A stretch of 64,000 nt of DNA from Marinobacter bohaiensis (GCF_003258515.1 NZ_QGEH01000003.1:186001-250000), one strand, 5' to 3'. Shown: positions 28,386 through 37,550, counted from the stretch's first letter. Translations and numbers: made by a program. The notes: generated by a model from the sequence alone, not told the origin.

Positions 28386-29219
28386 TTACTGGAGCAGCGC
28401 CATCGCGGCTTCCATTTCCGCGTTCAGGTCTTCTTCCTGGCTCATATCGACATTCGGGTCCAGGCCCAGGCGTTCGAAGGCCGCGATCTGGTTCCAGTCC
28501 ATCTCGTTGAAGCGGTGTTCGGTGCCGGCCACCAGTTGCAGGTTGGCGATCATCACCAGATCGGCGTAATCCGCTTTTGGAACCACGCGCTGGAAGTCGG
28601 TGAAACCGCGCGGTACCTGCTGCAGGTCCTCGGAGAAGTCCCATTTCTTCAGGATGCGCTCGCCGATGTCCGCGTGCAGTTCGTCGATGATGTTATCCAG
28701 CATGATGCTGCTGATCTGGATCTCGTTGTCTTCCACGTAGCGCAGAATGGGCAGGACCCCGATCAGGTGCACCAGACCCGCCAGCGTGGCCTGGTCGGCT
28801 TTCAGCTTGGTGTAGTGTTGCGCCAGTACGTGGCAGATGCCCGCCACTTCGGTGCTGGTCTGCCAGGTCGCACGCAGGCGCTTGTCGACCATGTCGGAGG
28901 TGGCCTGGAACATCTGTTCCATGGCCAGACCCATGGCCATGTTGCTGGTGTAGGCCATGCCCAGGCGGCTGACGGCCATGGTCAGGGTCTCGATCTGGCG
29001 AGCGCCACGGAACAGCGGGCTGTTGCAGACTCGGATCAGGCGGGCCGACAGGGCGGTATCGTTGCTGATCACCTTGACCAGGTCCTGTATGGAGGAATCC
29101 TCGGATTCGGCAATCTCCCTGACCTGGAGGGCCACCTCGGGGAGGGTGGGGAGTACCAGCTTGTCACTCTCGATGGCCGTGACGAGATCCTGTTTGAGGG
29201 TTTCTGCGATATTCGCCAT
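28386..29219 (-). CDS. HDOD domain protein
   Basis: The 277-residue cytoplasmic protein has an HDOD domain (about 20-215), a catalytically dead relative of HD phosphohydrolases that usually serves as a signalling scaffold. The family pattern is seen in LPTLPEVALQVREIAES, VISNDTALSARLIRVCNSPLF and IETLTMAVSRLGM. In place of an HD metal pair there is AGLVHLIGVLPIL. The C-terminal tail is acidic. It is convergent with ung and sits downstream of ygfZ by about 150 bp. A second HDOD protein with a YbaK domain is encoded at 59.3 kb. The partner and signal are unknown. Confidence 0.85.
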   Translation of the reverse strand: MANIAETLKQDLVTAIESDKLVLPTLPEVALQVREIAESEDSSIQDLVKVISNDTALSARLIRVCNSPLFRGARQIETLTMAVSRLGMAYTSNMAMGLAMEQMFQATSDMVDKRLRATWQTSTEVAGICHVLAQHYTKLKADQATLAGLVHLIGVLPILRYVEDNEIQISSIMLDNIIDELHADIGERILKKWDFSEDLQQVPRGFTDFQRVVPKADYADLVMIANLQLVAGTEHRFNEMDWNQIAAFERLGLDPNVDMSQEEDLNAEMEAAMALLQ

Positions 29220-29372
29220 GTTTGGGTATTCCGTCAGACGTGTTTGGAACGTTGTCTTCGCGCCGGGGGTTGCGGTCAGGCCGGGTAGCCGGCGCGGCTG
29301 TGTCCTTTATAGCAGATATCCGGAGTCCGGGCCGTGACAAAACGTATCCGGAGCTGCGACAGGGCGTTGCGC

Positions 29373-30347
29373 TCAGGACGCGTCCTGCTCTGGCACCGCA
29401 TAGGAAAGCGGCAGCCGCGAGACCTGACCGGCGTGGCCCTCGACCTGCCAGGGTTCCTTCGCCAGCGCGGTATGCTTGATCACGGCCAGCACCTCCTGGT
29501 GGCCATCGTCGAAACGGACGCTGTTGACCACTTCCCCGACCCGGCTGTCGCCAGCCAGAACGGGAGTTCCCACGCCGATCGCCTCAGTGCCGTCCACCGC
29601 CAGGCGGAAAACGCTTTTCTTCAGCTGGCCAAGATAGTGCATCCGGGCCACGACCTCCTGCCCGGTGTAGCAGCCTTTCTTGAAGTGGATGCCGCCAATG
29701 TGCTGCAGGTTGAGCATCTGTGGCACGTATTCCTCAAGTGTTTTCGGGCTCAGTTCCGGCACGCCGGCACTGATGTCCGCAGCGGCCCAGTCCGCCGCGC
29801 CGGCCAGGTCGACCGCGGGTTGCCGGTCGCCCTGAAGGCGCCAGAATTCGTAGCGTTGTGTGCCTTCGGCGGTGTCTTCCACGCGGATCAGCTTGCCGTC
29901 ATCCAGCGACAGGGAGTCGCCCGGCGATGCCAGTGACGCCGCGTCCGAACTGAGCGCGAGGGCACTGTCCTGACCCCAGAGGCCAAATACGGTCGCGTCT
30001 TCGAGCCGGTCCATCCGGGTGCCGCGAAACAGCATCAGGAATTTGTTCAGCTGCTGGCTGATGTGATCGGCCACGGACTCCGGCAGCCGCAGCAGGACGT
30101 CATCGCCGTCTCCGGCCAGCAGCGTCAGGGCGTAGGTCCGGCCCTTGGGAGTGCAGGCGGCGGCTCGTGCCGAGTGGCTGTCGCTGATCTCGTCCAGGCT
30201 CTGGCTGAGCTGGCCGTGCAGGAATTTGTGTGGATCCTTACCGCTGACCCGGTACAGCCGGTATTCCGGCAGTCTGGCGCAAGCGTTTTCGGGGCGCTGG
30301 GCGGCGGCGATGCCGGTGGATTCGGCCGCGACGGCGGTATCGGTCAT
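29373..30347 (-). CDS. ygfZ: Folate-dependent protein YgfZ (Fe-S/tRNA-modification factor)
   Basis: The 324-residue protein belongs to the GcvT-like YgfZ/IBA57 family, which uses folate to support certain Fe-S enzymes such as MiaB. The diagnostic K-G-C-Y-T-G-Q-E motif is intact at 224-231, including C226. The glycine-cleavage T-like fold covers most of the chain. Its neighbours ygfX and sdhE (upstream on this strand) are the same as in E. coli. The start at 30347 is an ATG 12 bp after ygfX. Confidence 0.93.
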   Translation of the reverse strand: MTDTAVAAESTGIAAAQRPENACARLPEYRLYRVSGKDPHKFLHGQLSQSLDEISDSHSARAAACTPKGRTYALTLLAGDGDDVLLRLPESVADHISQQLNKFLMLFRGTRMDRLEDATVFGLWGQDSALALSSDAASLASPGDSLSLDDGKLIRVEDTAEGTQRYEFWRLQGDRQPAVDLAGAADWAAADISAGVPELSPKTLEEYVPQMLNLQHIGGIHFKKGCYTGQEVVARMHYLGQLKKSVFRLAVDGTEAIGVGTPVLAGDSRVGEVVNSVRFDDGHQEVLAVIKHTALAKEPWQVEGHAGQVSRLPLSYAVPEQDAS

Positions 30348-30359
30348 ATCGGACTCCAG

Positions 30360-30824
30360 TCAGGCGTCGGGTGACACGGTGTCGGATCGGGTGTCCAGCG
30401 CAAAACGCAACCAGACCCGAAGGCGCCGGAATGCGTCGGGATCGGTGTTGCGGCAGCCGGGGACATCGATCAGCACGAGATTGTATTCCCTGACAATGGT
30501 GCCGGCAGGGCGCAGTTTCAAGAGGGCCAGATGCCCCGAGATGCGGCTGTTGGGGCTGGGGTGGACGGCTTCGTCATGGCCGTCGGCGTGCACGAGATAG
30601 AGCTGGCCGTTGCTGACCCGGAGCTGACGCGGGCCCTTGCCCAGGCCGGCGGCTGTGGCGCCGCGCCAGGCCATGACGCCCGCCGGCAGCAACGCCAGCG
30701 CGGGCCAGGGCGCCCCCTGCAGGCTCAACAGCACGAGGCAGAGGGCTGCCGAACTCCAGAACAGGAGCGTCGCGCCTACGAGGGCGCGGGAAGGAAACTG
30801 TGTCAGCTCAATCCGGTTGTACAC
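30360..30824 (-). CDS. ygfX: YgfX/CptA-like inner-membrane protein
   Basis: The 154-residue protein has two membrane segments (about 14-35 and 39-56) and a soluble C-terminal part containing [14 protein letters not shown] and YNLVLID. YgfX (CptA) proteins pair with SdhE (CptB). E. coli work described both a cytoskeleton-directed toxin role and a flavinylation-linked role, and the toxin claim is debated. It starts at a GTG at 30824 and overlaps the sdhE stop by 17 bp, so translation is probably coupled. Identification rests on topology and position more than strong sequence identity. Confidence 0.75.
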   Translation of the reverse strand: MYNRIELTQFPSRALVGATLLFWSSAALCLVLLSLQGAPWPALALLPAGVMAWRGATAAGLGKGPRQLRVSNGQLYLVHADGHDEAVHPSPNSRISGHLALLKLRPAGTIVREYNLVLIDVPGCRNTDPDAFRRLRVWLRFALDTRSDTVSPDA

Positions 30825-31059
30825 GCTTCAGGATCATGTCGACGATGCGCTTCAGGTCTTCGTCTTCCGGCACTTCGCGCTGCATGAACCACTGGAACAT
30901 CTGGGTGTCTTCGCATTCGATCAGCTTGTGGTAGCGGGCCTGGTCCTCTTTGGGCAGATCGCGGTAGACCTCCTCCAGGAACGGGATCAGCAGTACGTCC
31001 AGCTCCAGCATGCCGCGTCGGCTGTGCCAGTAAAGACGCTTGAATTCAACATCGTCCAT
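30808..31059 (-). CDS. sdhE: FAD assembly factor SdhE
   Basis: The 83-residue all-helical protein promotes covalent FAD attachment to succinate dehydrogenase and fumarate reductase flavoproteins. The hallmark RGMLELD motif is at residues 15-21, preceded by YWHSR. The acidic segment around [14 protein letters not shown] is also typical. It overlaps ygfX by 17 bp and follows nadB, another flavoprotein of the succinate dehydrogenase/L-aspartate oxidase family, by 30 bp. Confidence 0.95.
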   Translation of the reverse strand: MDDVEFKRLYWHSRRGMLELDVLLIPFLEEVYRDLPKEDQARYHKLIECEDTQMFQWFMQREVPEDEDLKRIVDMILKRVQPD

Positions 31060-31089
31060 AGAAAGAACCTCGGTAATGGACCGACCGCT

Positions 31090-32715
31090 TCAGGGCGCGA
31101 TCGGACGGAATGTGGTTGGCGTGAGGACGGTGTCGCCGGCCTCGTGGTTCAGCCCCGGATAGTCCAGGGTGTAGTGCAGTCCCCGACTCTCGCGGCGTTG
31201 CAGGGCAGAGCAGATGATCAGGTCGGCCACGGTGACCAGGTTGCGCAGTTCCAGCAGGTCGTTGGACACGCGGTAGTTGCTGTAGAACTCGCCGATTTCC
31301 CGGGACAACAGGTCGACCCGGTGCTTGGCGCGCTGCAGTCGCTTGGTGGTGCGAACGATGCCGACGTAGTCCCACATGAAATGACGCAGCTCATCCCAGT
31401 TGTGTGAGATCACCACGTCCTCGTCGGAGTCGCGCACCTGGGATTCGTCCCAGGCCGGCGCGTCGGGCGGCTCGGGAATGCTGGCGTCGAGCTGGGCGAT
31501 GTCCTCGGCCGCAGCACGACCGTAGACCAGACATTCGAGCAGTGAGTTGCTGGCCATCCGGTTGGCCCCGTGCAGACCGGTGAAGGCAGCCTCTCCCACC
31601 ACATAAAGCTGGTTGACGTCGCTGCGGGCGCGATGGTCGCTCATGATGCCGCCGCAGGTGTAGTGGGCGGCGGGGACCACGGGAATGGGCTCGCGGGTCA
31701 TGTCGATGCCGAACTCGCGGCAGCGCTCGTAGATTGTGGGGAAGTGATTCTTCACGAAATCGGCCGGCTTGTGGCTGATGTCGAGGTAGAGATGATCGGC
31801 ACCAAGACGCTTCATCTCATGGTCTATGGCCCGGGCCACCACATCCCGCGGCGCCAGTTCCGCGCGCTGGTCGAAGCGCTCCATGAAGGAGGAGCCGTCC
31901 GGCAGCAGCAGGCGTCCGCCCTCGCCGCGCACCGCTTCGCTGATCAGGAACGACTTGGCGTGGGGGTGATACAGGCAGGTGGGGTGGAACTGGTTGAACT
32001 CCATGTTGGCTACCCGGCAGCCCGCACGCCAGGCCATGGCGATGCCGTCGCCGGAAGCTCCGTCCGGGTTGCTGGTGTAGCGGTAGGCCTTGCTGGCGCC
32101 GCCGGTGGCGATGACCACGAAGCGGGCCCGGACCAGCTCGACATGACTGTCGTCAAGATTGAGCACATAGGCGCCGACGCAGCGATTTCCCGGCAGGGAC
32201 AGCTTGCGGTGGGTGATCAGGTCCACCGCCACTCGCTGCTCCAGGATGTGTACGTTTTCCTGCTGCCGTGCCTGCTCGCTCAGCGTGTAGGAGACGGCCT
32301 GGCCGGTGGCGTCGGCAGCGTGGATAATGCGGCGGTGACTGTGGCCGCCCTCCCGGGTAAGGTGGTAGTTCTGTTCGTCGTCGCGGGTGAAGTTCACGCC
32401 CTTTTCGATCAGCCACTCGATGCTTTCCCGGCTGTGTTCGACGGTAAAGCGAACGGCATCCTCGTGGCACAGGCCGGCGCCGGAATTGAGCGTGTCACGG
32501 ATGTGCGCCTCGACGCTGTCCTCGGAGTCCAGTACCGCGGCAATGCCGCCCTGGGCCCAGAAGGTCGAGCCGCTGGCCAGTTCGCTCTTGCTGATGACGG
32601 CGACGTTGAGGTGCTGGGGCAGGTTGAGGGCGACGGTCAGCCCGGCGGCGCCGCTGCCGATGATCAGCACGTCGTATTGGTGGGACTGTGGCATCTCTTT
32701 GGTTTCGCGGGCCAT
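31090..32715 (-). CDS. nadB: L-aspartate oxidase
   Basis: The FAD enzyme oxidises L-aspartate to iminoaspartate in de novo NAD synthesis. The dinucleotide fold GSGAAGL is at 20-26, followed by [14 protein letters not shown], the active-site HYTCGGI region, and [14 protein letters not shown]. The length of 541 is normal. The start is either the ATG at 32715 or the ATG at 32694 (MPQSHQ); the shorter form matches the usual distance to the FAD motif. It is divergent from rpoE, as in Pseudomonas, and heads nadB-sdhE-ygfX-ygfZ. Confidence 0.95.
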   Translation of the reverse strand: MARETKEMPQSHQYDVLIIGSGAAGLTVALNLPQHLNVAVISKSELASGSTFWAQGGIAAVLDSEDSVEAHIRDTLNSGAGLCHEDAVRFTVEHSRESIEWLIEKGVNFTRDDEQNYHLTREGGHSHRRIIHAADATGQAVSYTLSEQARQQENVHILEQRVAVDLITHRKLSLPGNRCVGAYVLNLDDSHVELVRARFVVIATGGASKAYRYTSNPDGASGDGIAMAWRAGCRVANMEFNQFHPTCLYHPHAKSFLISEAVRGEGGRLLLPDGSSFMERFDQRAELAPRDVVARAIDHEMKRLGADHLYLDISHKPADFVKNHFPTIYERCREFGIDMTREPIPVVPAAHYTCGGIMSDHRARSDVNQLYVVGEAAFTGLHGANRMASNSLLECLVYGRAAAEDIAQLDASIPEPPDAPAWDESQVRDSDEDVVISHNWDELRHFMWDYVGIVRTTKRLQRAKHRVDLLSREIGEFYSNYRVSNDLLELRNLVTVADLIICSALQRRESRGLHYTLDYPGLNHEAGDTVLTPTTFRPIAP

Positions 32716-32730
32716 AATGAGGGCGCTATT

Positions 32731-32757
32731 GAACTAAACTTTGCGGCTGCTGTCTAT
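32731..32757 (+). promoter_or_regulatory. Candidate AlgU/RpoE-type autoregulatory promoter
   Basis: GAACTA (32731-32736) and TCTAT (32753-32757) are spaced 16 bp apart. The consensus for Pseudomonas AlgU and E. coli sigma-E promoters is close to GAACTT-N16/17-TCTRA, so the match is 5/6 and 4/5. It lies in the nadB-rpoE divergent region, where an autoregulated promoter is expected. Confidence 0.5.
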
Positions 32758-32970
32758 TTGGCCACACAGGGTCACCCCTCACAAGTCAACGGCCTCGGGG
32801 TGGCCGGACAAGTCAAGTGCAAATGGGACTGCCGCATGACGATTTCCAGAATGCCCACGACGGCCCTGCAGGCAAGTCAGACAGAGGTTCACGAAACGAA
32901 GCGCGAGAAGGCGACGGTGACACCTCTGTCGCAGCGCCCGGATGCAGGAAGCCAGACGGCGAAGAGACCG

Positions 32971-33573
32971 GTGACAGAAAGCACGCCACAGATTGCCAGC
33001 GAGAGCCAGACGGACAAGCAGCTCATCCAGCGGGTCAAACGGGGGGACCGTTCGGCCTTCGACCTGTTGGTGCTGAAATACCAGTCCCGGGTGGCGTCGA
33101 TCATCAGCCGCTACACCAATGATTCCCAGGACATTCTGGATTTGACCCAGGAAACTTTCGTCAAGGCCTACCGGGCCATCGAGCGTTTCCGGGGAGACAG
33201 TGCCTTCTACACCTGGCTTTACCGGATTGCGGTCAACACCGCCAAGAACTTCCTGGAATCCCGTGGCCGCCGGCCGCGCGGCAGTATGGAAGCGGAGGAA
33301 GCCGAACGGCTGGACTCGGGGGACTGGTTGCGCGATGTGGCCACCCCGGAGAAACTGATGCAGCGCGAAGAAATGTATGAGGCCATGCAGCGTGCGATTT
33401 CAGCGTTGCCGGAAGAGCTGCGCTCCGCACTGCTGCTGCGCGAGTACGAGGGGCTGAGTTATGAAGACATCGCCAGGATCCTGGAGTGTCCGATCGGTAC
33501 GGTCCGGTCCCGGATCTTCCGGGCCCGGGACGCCGTGGACCGGGAACTGGCGCCGATGATGAGTGCGGACTGA
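32971..33573 (+). CDS. rpoE: RNA polymerase sigma factor RpoE/AlgU
   Basis: The 200-residue ECF sigma factor controls the envelope-stress regulon. Region 2 (about 20-90) includes RGDRSAFDLLVLKYQ and FRGDSAFYTWLYRIAVNTAKNFL. Region 4 (about 140-195) includes EGLSYEDIARILECPIGTVRSRIFRAR. The chosen start is a GTG at 32971 with GAAGAG 4 bp upstream, because it gives the usual length. An in-frame ATG at 32836 would add 45 residues without family similarity. mucA follows 46 bp downstream. A 200-bp leader results if transcription starts at the predicted AlgU-type site. Confidence 0.92.
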   Translation: MTESTPQIASESQTDKQLIQRVKRGDRSAFDLLVLKYQSRVASIISRYTNDSQDILDLTQETFVKAYRAIERFRGDSAFYTWLYRIAVNTAKNFLESRGRRPRGSMEAEEAERLDSGDWLRDVATPEKLMQREEMYEAMQRAISALPEELRSALLLREYEGLSYEDIARILECPIGTVRSRIFRARDAVDRELAPMMSAD

Positions 33574-33619
33574 AACGGCCCATTTGTTGGATGTGTGATT
33601 TTTTTGAGGTGCAAGCGCG

Positions 33620-34207
33620 ATGGATGATCGTCTGAGAGAGACGTTGTCAGCCATGATGGATGACCAGGCCGACGAGCTGGCGGTGCGCCGGTTGCTCAGT
33701 CGGGCCGGTGAGCCGGAGGTTCAGCATCAGTGGCAGCGATGGCAGCAGTTGCGGAACCTGATGCATGACGAGCGTCGCGATCTGGCCTGCGTGGACGTCA
33801 GCGCGGCGGTGCGTGAGGCCATTGATGACCACCACGAACCGGTCGAGACGGAGGCGCGTCCTTCCTCGCCGATTGCGGCGCGTCAGTCCATGCGCTGGTC
33901 CGCCGTCGCCGCGGTGTCCCTGGCGCTCCTGGTGGGCTATGGCGCCGGGACGCAGTGGGGTACCGCCGATCAGGGGGCGACCCGTTCACTGACGGCCAGC
34001 GTGGCGTCCGGGCCGGCCTCAGATACCGCGAGCCCCGTGGCCGACAGTCAGCCGGTACAGGAGATCGCCCTGCAGGGACTGGACGCCGAACAGCGAGAGC
34101 AGATGAGTCGTTATCTGTTGGAACATGCCCAGCACAACAGCGTGGGTATGGGGTACGGATCGATGGGCTTTGCCCGGGTTGCGAGTGCGTCCACCGGTGT
34201 TCGCTAG
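33620..34207 (+). CDS. mucA: Anti-sigma-E factor, MucA/RseA-like
   Basis: The 195-residue single-pass membrane protein has a cytoplasmic sigma-binding domain at 1-70 (RETLSAMMDDQADELAVRRLL). The membrane segment is about 92-109 and a periplasmic tail follows. It should hold RpoE inactive until regulated proteolysis. The tail carries the YLLEHAQHNS motif, similar to the MucB-binding region. The last residues do not end in a YYF-like or hydrophobic DegS/AlgW signal that I recognise. It sits 46 bp after rpoE and 12 bp before mucB. Confidence 0.9.
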   Translation: MDDRLRETLSAMMDDQADELAVRRLLSRAGEPEVQHQWQRWQQLRNLMHDERRDLACVDVSAAVREAIDDHHEPVETEARPSSPIAARQSMRWSAVAAVSLALLVGYGAGTQWGTADQGATRSLTASVASGPASDTASPVADSQPVQEIALQGLDAEQREQMSRYLLEHAQHNSVGMGYGSMGFARVASASTGVR

Positions 34208-34219
34208 GGTCGCTGTCTG

Positions 34220-35314
34220 ATGTTTGATCGTTTGGGATCTCAGTCGCACCACCGTCTGCGGTGGTTCCTGGGGCTGTTCGTGACCTGGTTGGCCGTGTCT
34301 GCGCAGGCCGCCGATGCGCCGAAAACGGCCGAGGACTGGCTTGAGCAGCTTGGGCCGGCTCTCAACGCCACCAGTTACAAAGGCGTGTTCGTTTACAGCC
34401 GCGGTGACCAGGTCAGCTCGATGCGCATTGCCCACCGTTTTCATGACGGCGAGGTGCAGGAGCGCCTGGTGATCCAGGATGGCGACCAGGGCGAAATCAT
34501 CCGCCGTGGTGGACGGGTCTTCTGTATCCTGCCGTCCCACGGCCGCATCCAGCTTGATGCGGTGTTGCCGTCGGGGCCGTTTTCCGAAGCGTTCAGCAGC
34601 AAGCTGCCGCCGTTCCGGCGCTGGTACGCGGCGCGGTTGCTGGACGATGACCGCGTGGCCGGACACCGGGCGGTGGTCGTTGCCCTCAACCCCAAGGACG
34701 TGCATCGCTACCGCTACCGCCTGTGGCTGGAAAAGACGTCCGGGTTGCTGGTCAAGAGTCAGGTGCTGGCCAACGACGACACGGTGCTTGAGCGTTTCCA
34801 GTTCACCATGCTGGAGCTGACCGACGACATTCCCGACAGTGAGTTCCAGATTCCCTTCGAGGACCCGCGCCAGGCGCTTTCTCTGGACAAGGCGGAAGCC
34901 AGGATAGCCGCGGCGCCGCCACCGCCAGAGCCCTCGCAGCCGGCCAAGTTCGCCTGGAGCCTGGGCTGGCATCCGGAAGGTTTCCAGGAAACGCCGTCGC
35001 CGCACTCGCATACGGGCCAGGCAGTGGCCTTCTCCGATGGACTGGCGTCTTTCTCGGTCTTCATTGCGCCTGTGGGCAACAAGGACATGCCGACCGGCAT
35101 CTCCCGCATCGGCGCCACGACCATTTTCATGCGCAAGATGGTGGTCGGTGATCAGCGCCACCTGGTGACGGTGGTCGGGGAAATTCCGCCCGATACGGCG
35201 ATGAAGGTGGGACGTTCGGTCTTCGTCCAGAAAAACCGTGAGCCGGCTCGGGTCGGCGCGGAGCCGGGTAGCGATATGGCCGCCCGTCCGCAGGCAACGG
35301 CGGGCAGCGAATGA
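34220..35314 (+). CDS. mucB: Periplasmic negative regulator of sigma-E, MucB/RseB
   Basis: The 364-residue protein binds the periplasmic tail of the anti-sigma factor and protects it from cleavage. The signal peptide ends at about residue 30 (WLAVSAQA then ADAPK). The N-terminal LolA-like lipid-sensing domain covers about 35-225 (TSYKGVFVYSRGDQVSSMRI). After a Pro-rich linker (PPPPEPSQP) comes the smaller C-terminal MucB domain. It lies in rpoE-mucA-mucB-rseC-mucD with short spacers. Confidence 0.93.
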   Translation: MFDRLGSQSHHRLRWFLGLFVTWLAVSAQAADAPKTAEDWLEQLGPALNATSYKGVFVYSRGDQVSSMRIAHRFHDGEVQERLVIQDGDQGEIIRRGGRVFCILPSHGRIQLDAVLPSGPFSEAFSSKLPPFRRWYAARLLDDDRVAGHRAVVVALNPKDVHRYRYRLWLEKTSGLLVKSQVLANDDTVLERFQFTMLELTDDIPDSEFQIPFEDPRQALSLDKAEARIAAAPPPPEPSQPAKFAWSLGWHPEGFQETPSPHSHTGQAVAFSDGLASFSVFIAPVGNKDMPTGISRIGATTIFMRKMVVGDQRHLVTVVGEIPPDTAMKVGRSVFVQKNREPARVGAEPGSDMAARPQATAGSE

Positions 35315-35329
35315 CGAACGGGGCTCACC

Positions 35330-35821
35330 ATGATTGAAGAGAATGGCACCGTGGTGGCCGTGAACGGTGATGAGGCCTGGGTGCAGACCATTCGACAAAG
35401 CACCTGCGGCACCTGCAACGCCCGCAAGGGCTGCGGGCAGGGCGCTCTTGCGCGATTGTCGGACGGTCGCGCGAACCAGGTGAAGGTGGCGAACACGGCA
35501 GGGGCGCGGGTCGGTGATCCGGTCGTCCTGGGCATCGGTGAACGCCAGCTTCTGACCGCTTCGTTGCTGGTCTATGCGCTGCCTCTGCTGGCGCTGCTGG
35601 TGGGCGCACTGGCCGGAGCCTCACTGGGGGAAGCCGGCGACGGGCCGGCCATCCTGGGCGGTCTGCTGGGGCTGGCGAGCGGTTTTCTGGTGGTCCGGAT
35701 CGTCGCCGGAGGAGCCTCCCGAACGGCTCGCCTGAGCCCGGTCATGCTGCGCGTTGATCTGCATCATGTGGATGCGGAGCCCACAACCGTGCGGGATTCC
35801 GACGCATTCCGGTTTCCCTGA
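35330..35821 (+). CDS. rseC: SoxR-reducing/sigma-E regulatory protein RseC (MucC)
   Basis: The 163-residue inner-membrane protein has a cytoplasmic cysteine-rich N-terminal part with C26, C29 and C35 (CGTCNARKGC), then two membrane segments (about 73-96 and 104-125). RseC proteins modulate sigma-E activity weakly and also take part in SoxR reduction with the Rsx complex. It sits 15 bp after mucB and about 100 bp before mucD, the standard mucC position. Confidence 0.9.
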   Translation: MIEENGTVVAVNGDEAWVQTIRQSTCGTCNARKGCGQGALARLSDGRANQVKVANTAGARVGDPVVLGIGERQLLTASLLVYALPLLALLVGALAGASLGEAGDGPAILGGLLGLASGFLVVRIVAGGASRTARLSPVMLRVDLHHVDAEPTTVRDSDAFRFP

Positions 35822-35854
35822 CCGGTCCCCGGGCCGGGTTAAAATTTCCTTAAT

Positions 35855-35882
35855 TTGAAACGCCTGGTACTGCCTACAAAAT
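35855..35882 (+). promoter_or_regulatory. Possible internal promoter for mucD
   Basis: TTGAAA (35855-35860) and CAAAAT (35877-35882) are spaced 16 bp apart in the 105-bp gap ahead of mucD. The match is 5/6 and 4/6. mucD may therefore be expressed separately from the sigma-factor operon, as I recall for P. aeruginosa mucD. Confidence 0.4.
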
Positions 35883-35926
35883 AGACGTGTCCATCCTGTC
35901 AACCCAAGTATATTCTGGAGTGAGGT

Positions 35927-37336
35927 ATGCCCCAAAAGAGCCTGAGAGTCTGGTTTGCGCCCATTCTGGCTTTCCTGATGCTGGCGGCCGCCAGCGCCCA
36001 CGCCGAACTGCCCGATTTTACCGATCTGGTGAAGGAAAACTCGTCGGCGGTTGTGAATATCAGCACCACCCAGGAACCCCAGCCCCGCGGCAGCTCGGGT
36101 TTTGACGATCGCCAGCTCGATCAGATGCCGGAGTTCTTCCGCCGCTTCTTCGAAGGGCCCAACGGGCCGGGTGGCCAGCAGGGCCAGCAGCCGCTCCAGT
36201 CCATGGGTTCAGGCTTTATCGTCTCCAAGGACGGCTACATCCTGACCAACAACCACGTGGTCGAAGGCGCTGACGAAATCGTTGTCCGCCTGAGCGATCG
36301 GCGCGAACTGAACGCCCGTGTGGTGGGCACCGACCCGCGCTCCGACCTGGCCGTGCTCAAGATCAAGGCGGAGGACCTGCCGGTCGTGAAAATGGGGCAT
36401 TCGTCGGATCTGGAGCAGGGCGAATGGGTGTTTGCCATCGGCTCGCCGTTCGGCTTCGACTACACGGTGACCGCGGGTATCGTCAGTGCCATCGGCCGTT
36501 CCCTGCCGTCGGAGAACTACGTGCCTTTCATCCAGACCGACGTGGCCATCAACCCGGGCAACTCCGGCGGCCCGCTGTTCAACCTCGACGGAGAGGTGGT
36601 TGGCATCAACTCCCAGATCTATACCCGCTCAGGCGGCTTCATGGGGGTTTCCTTCTCCATTCCCATCGACGTCGCGATGAACGTGTTCCAGCAGATTCGC
36701 GATCAGGGCTTCGTGACCCGCGGCTGGCTGGGCGTGCTGATCCAGGAAGTGAACCGCGACCTGGCGGAGTCGTTTGGTCTGAACCGTCCGCGCGGCGCGC
36801 TGGTAGCGGAAGTGCTGCCGGATTCCCCCGCCGAAAAAGCCGGCCTGCAACCGGGTGACATCATTCTCGAATACAACGGAGAATCGGTGAACCTGTCGTC
36901 CGATCTGCCGCCGATGGTGGGTCGCACCAAGATCGACGAGACCGCCGATCTGACCGTGCTGCGCAACGGTGACGAAGTGTCGCTGGATGTCACCATCGGC
37001 CAGTTGCCCGAGGACCGTCAGGCATCCAGTAGTGATGCGCCCGAACCATCCGTGGGCGGCGGCCCGCTGGGGCTGAGCGTGGCCGATCTGACGTCCGAGC
37101 AGCGCCAGCAGCTGGACATCCAGGACGGCGTGCTGGTGCGCAACGTCGGTTCCGGTCCGGCGCTGGACGCCGGCATCCGTCCCAATGACGTGATCCGCAA
37201 GCTTAACAATGAAACCATCAGCTCGGCCGATGACTTCCGCCGCATTGCCGCCGACCTGCCCAAGGGCAAGGCCATCCCGGTGCTGGTCATGCGTGACGGA
37301 CAGTCGACGTTCCTGGTGGTCAAAACTGAGAAGTAA
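35927..37336 (+). CDS. mucD: Periplasmic serine protease/chaperone MucD (DegP/HtrA family)
   Basis: The 469-residue protein has a signal peptide cleaved after SAHA (about residue 26). The trypsin-like domain carries the catalytic triad H110 (NNHVVEGADE), D140 (RSDLAVLK) and S213 (NPGNSGGPLFN). Two PDZ domains follow (about 250-345 and 370-465). It degrades misfolded envelope proteins and so dampens the sigma-E signal. A terminator follows, ending the rpoE-mucABCD cluster. Confidence 0.96.
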   Translation: MPQKSLRVWFAPILAFLMLAAASAHAELPDFTDLVKENSSAVVNISTTQEPQPRGSSGFDDRQLDQMPEFFRRFFEGPNGPGGQQGQQPLQSMGSGFIVSKDGYILTNNHVVEGADEIVVRLSDRRELNARVVGTDPRSDLAVLKIKAEDLPVVKMGHSSDLEQGEWVFAIGSPFGFDYTVTAGIVSAIGRSLPSENYVPFIQTDVAINPGNSGGPLFNLDGEVVGINSQIYTRSGGFMGVSFSIPIDVAMNVFQQIRDQGFVTRGWLGVLIQEVNRDLAESFGLNRPRGALVAEVLPDSPAEKAGLQPGDIILEYNGESVNLSSDLPPMVGRTKIDETADLTVLRNGDEVSLDVTIGQLPEDRQASSSDAPEPSVGGGPLGLSVADLTSEQRQQLDIQDGVLVRNVGSGPALDAGIRPNDVIRKLNNETISSADDFRRIAADLPKGKAIPVLVMRDGQSTFLVVKTEK

Positions 37337-37385
37337 TGCCTACCACCGGTCGCCCGGACCGGTGCATGCTGACCTGACCTAAACG

Positions 37386-37417
37386 ACCCCGGAGTGCGGA
37401 AGCGCCCCGGGGTTTTG
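37386..37417 (+). terminator. Rho-independent terminator of mucD
   Basis: ACCCCGG (37386-37392) pairs with CCGGGGT (37407-37413), with a partly paired GTGC/GCGC inner stem, followed by TTTTG. It lies 49 bp after the mucD stop. Confidence 0.8.
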
Positions 37418-37424
37418 TTATTCC

Positions 37425-37441
37425 TGATTATGGATTAATCA
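37425..37441. promoter_or_regulatory. Inverted repeat overlapping the -35 region of the GGDEF-EAL gene
   Basis: TGATTA (37425-37430) and TAATCA (37436-37441) are perfect 6-bp arms around 5 bp. The right arm covers the -35 position of the extended -10 promoter at 37453-37461, so a repressor or activator site is plausible. Confidence 0.4.
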
Positions 37442-37452
37442 GCGACAGTATT

Positions 37453-37461
37453 TGCTATACT
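37453..37461 (+). promoter_or_regulatory. Extended -10 promoter for the GGDEF-EAL gene
   Basis: TGCTATACT gives an extended -10 (TG-N-TATACT) with 5/6 match to TATAAT, about 90 bp before the start codon. The -35 region is poor, which extended -10 promoters tolerate. Confidence 0.5.
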
Positions 37462-37550
37462 CAACCGTTTTATTATCGGGCTCTCCCCGTCGAGCGGTCG
37501 AGTCGTCGGTTTTCAAGGGTTTCGCGCCCTTTTCTCAACGGATTGAATGA

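Noticed and set aside
30360-31059. ygfX-sdhE as a toxin-antitoxin module
   Set aside because: SdhE is an established flavinylation factor and the pair sits in a conserved housekeeping cluster. The toxin reading is disputed, so I did not list it as a defence or TA system.
31570-32970. 667-codon plus-strand frame ending in rpoE
   Set aside because: The first 467 codons are the complement of nadB. Only the end is a sigma factor; the frame stays open because of high GC.
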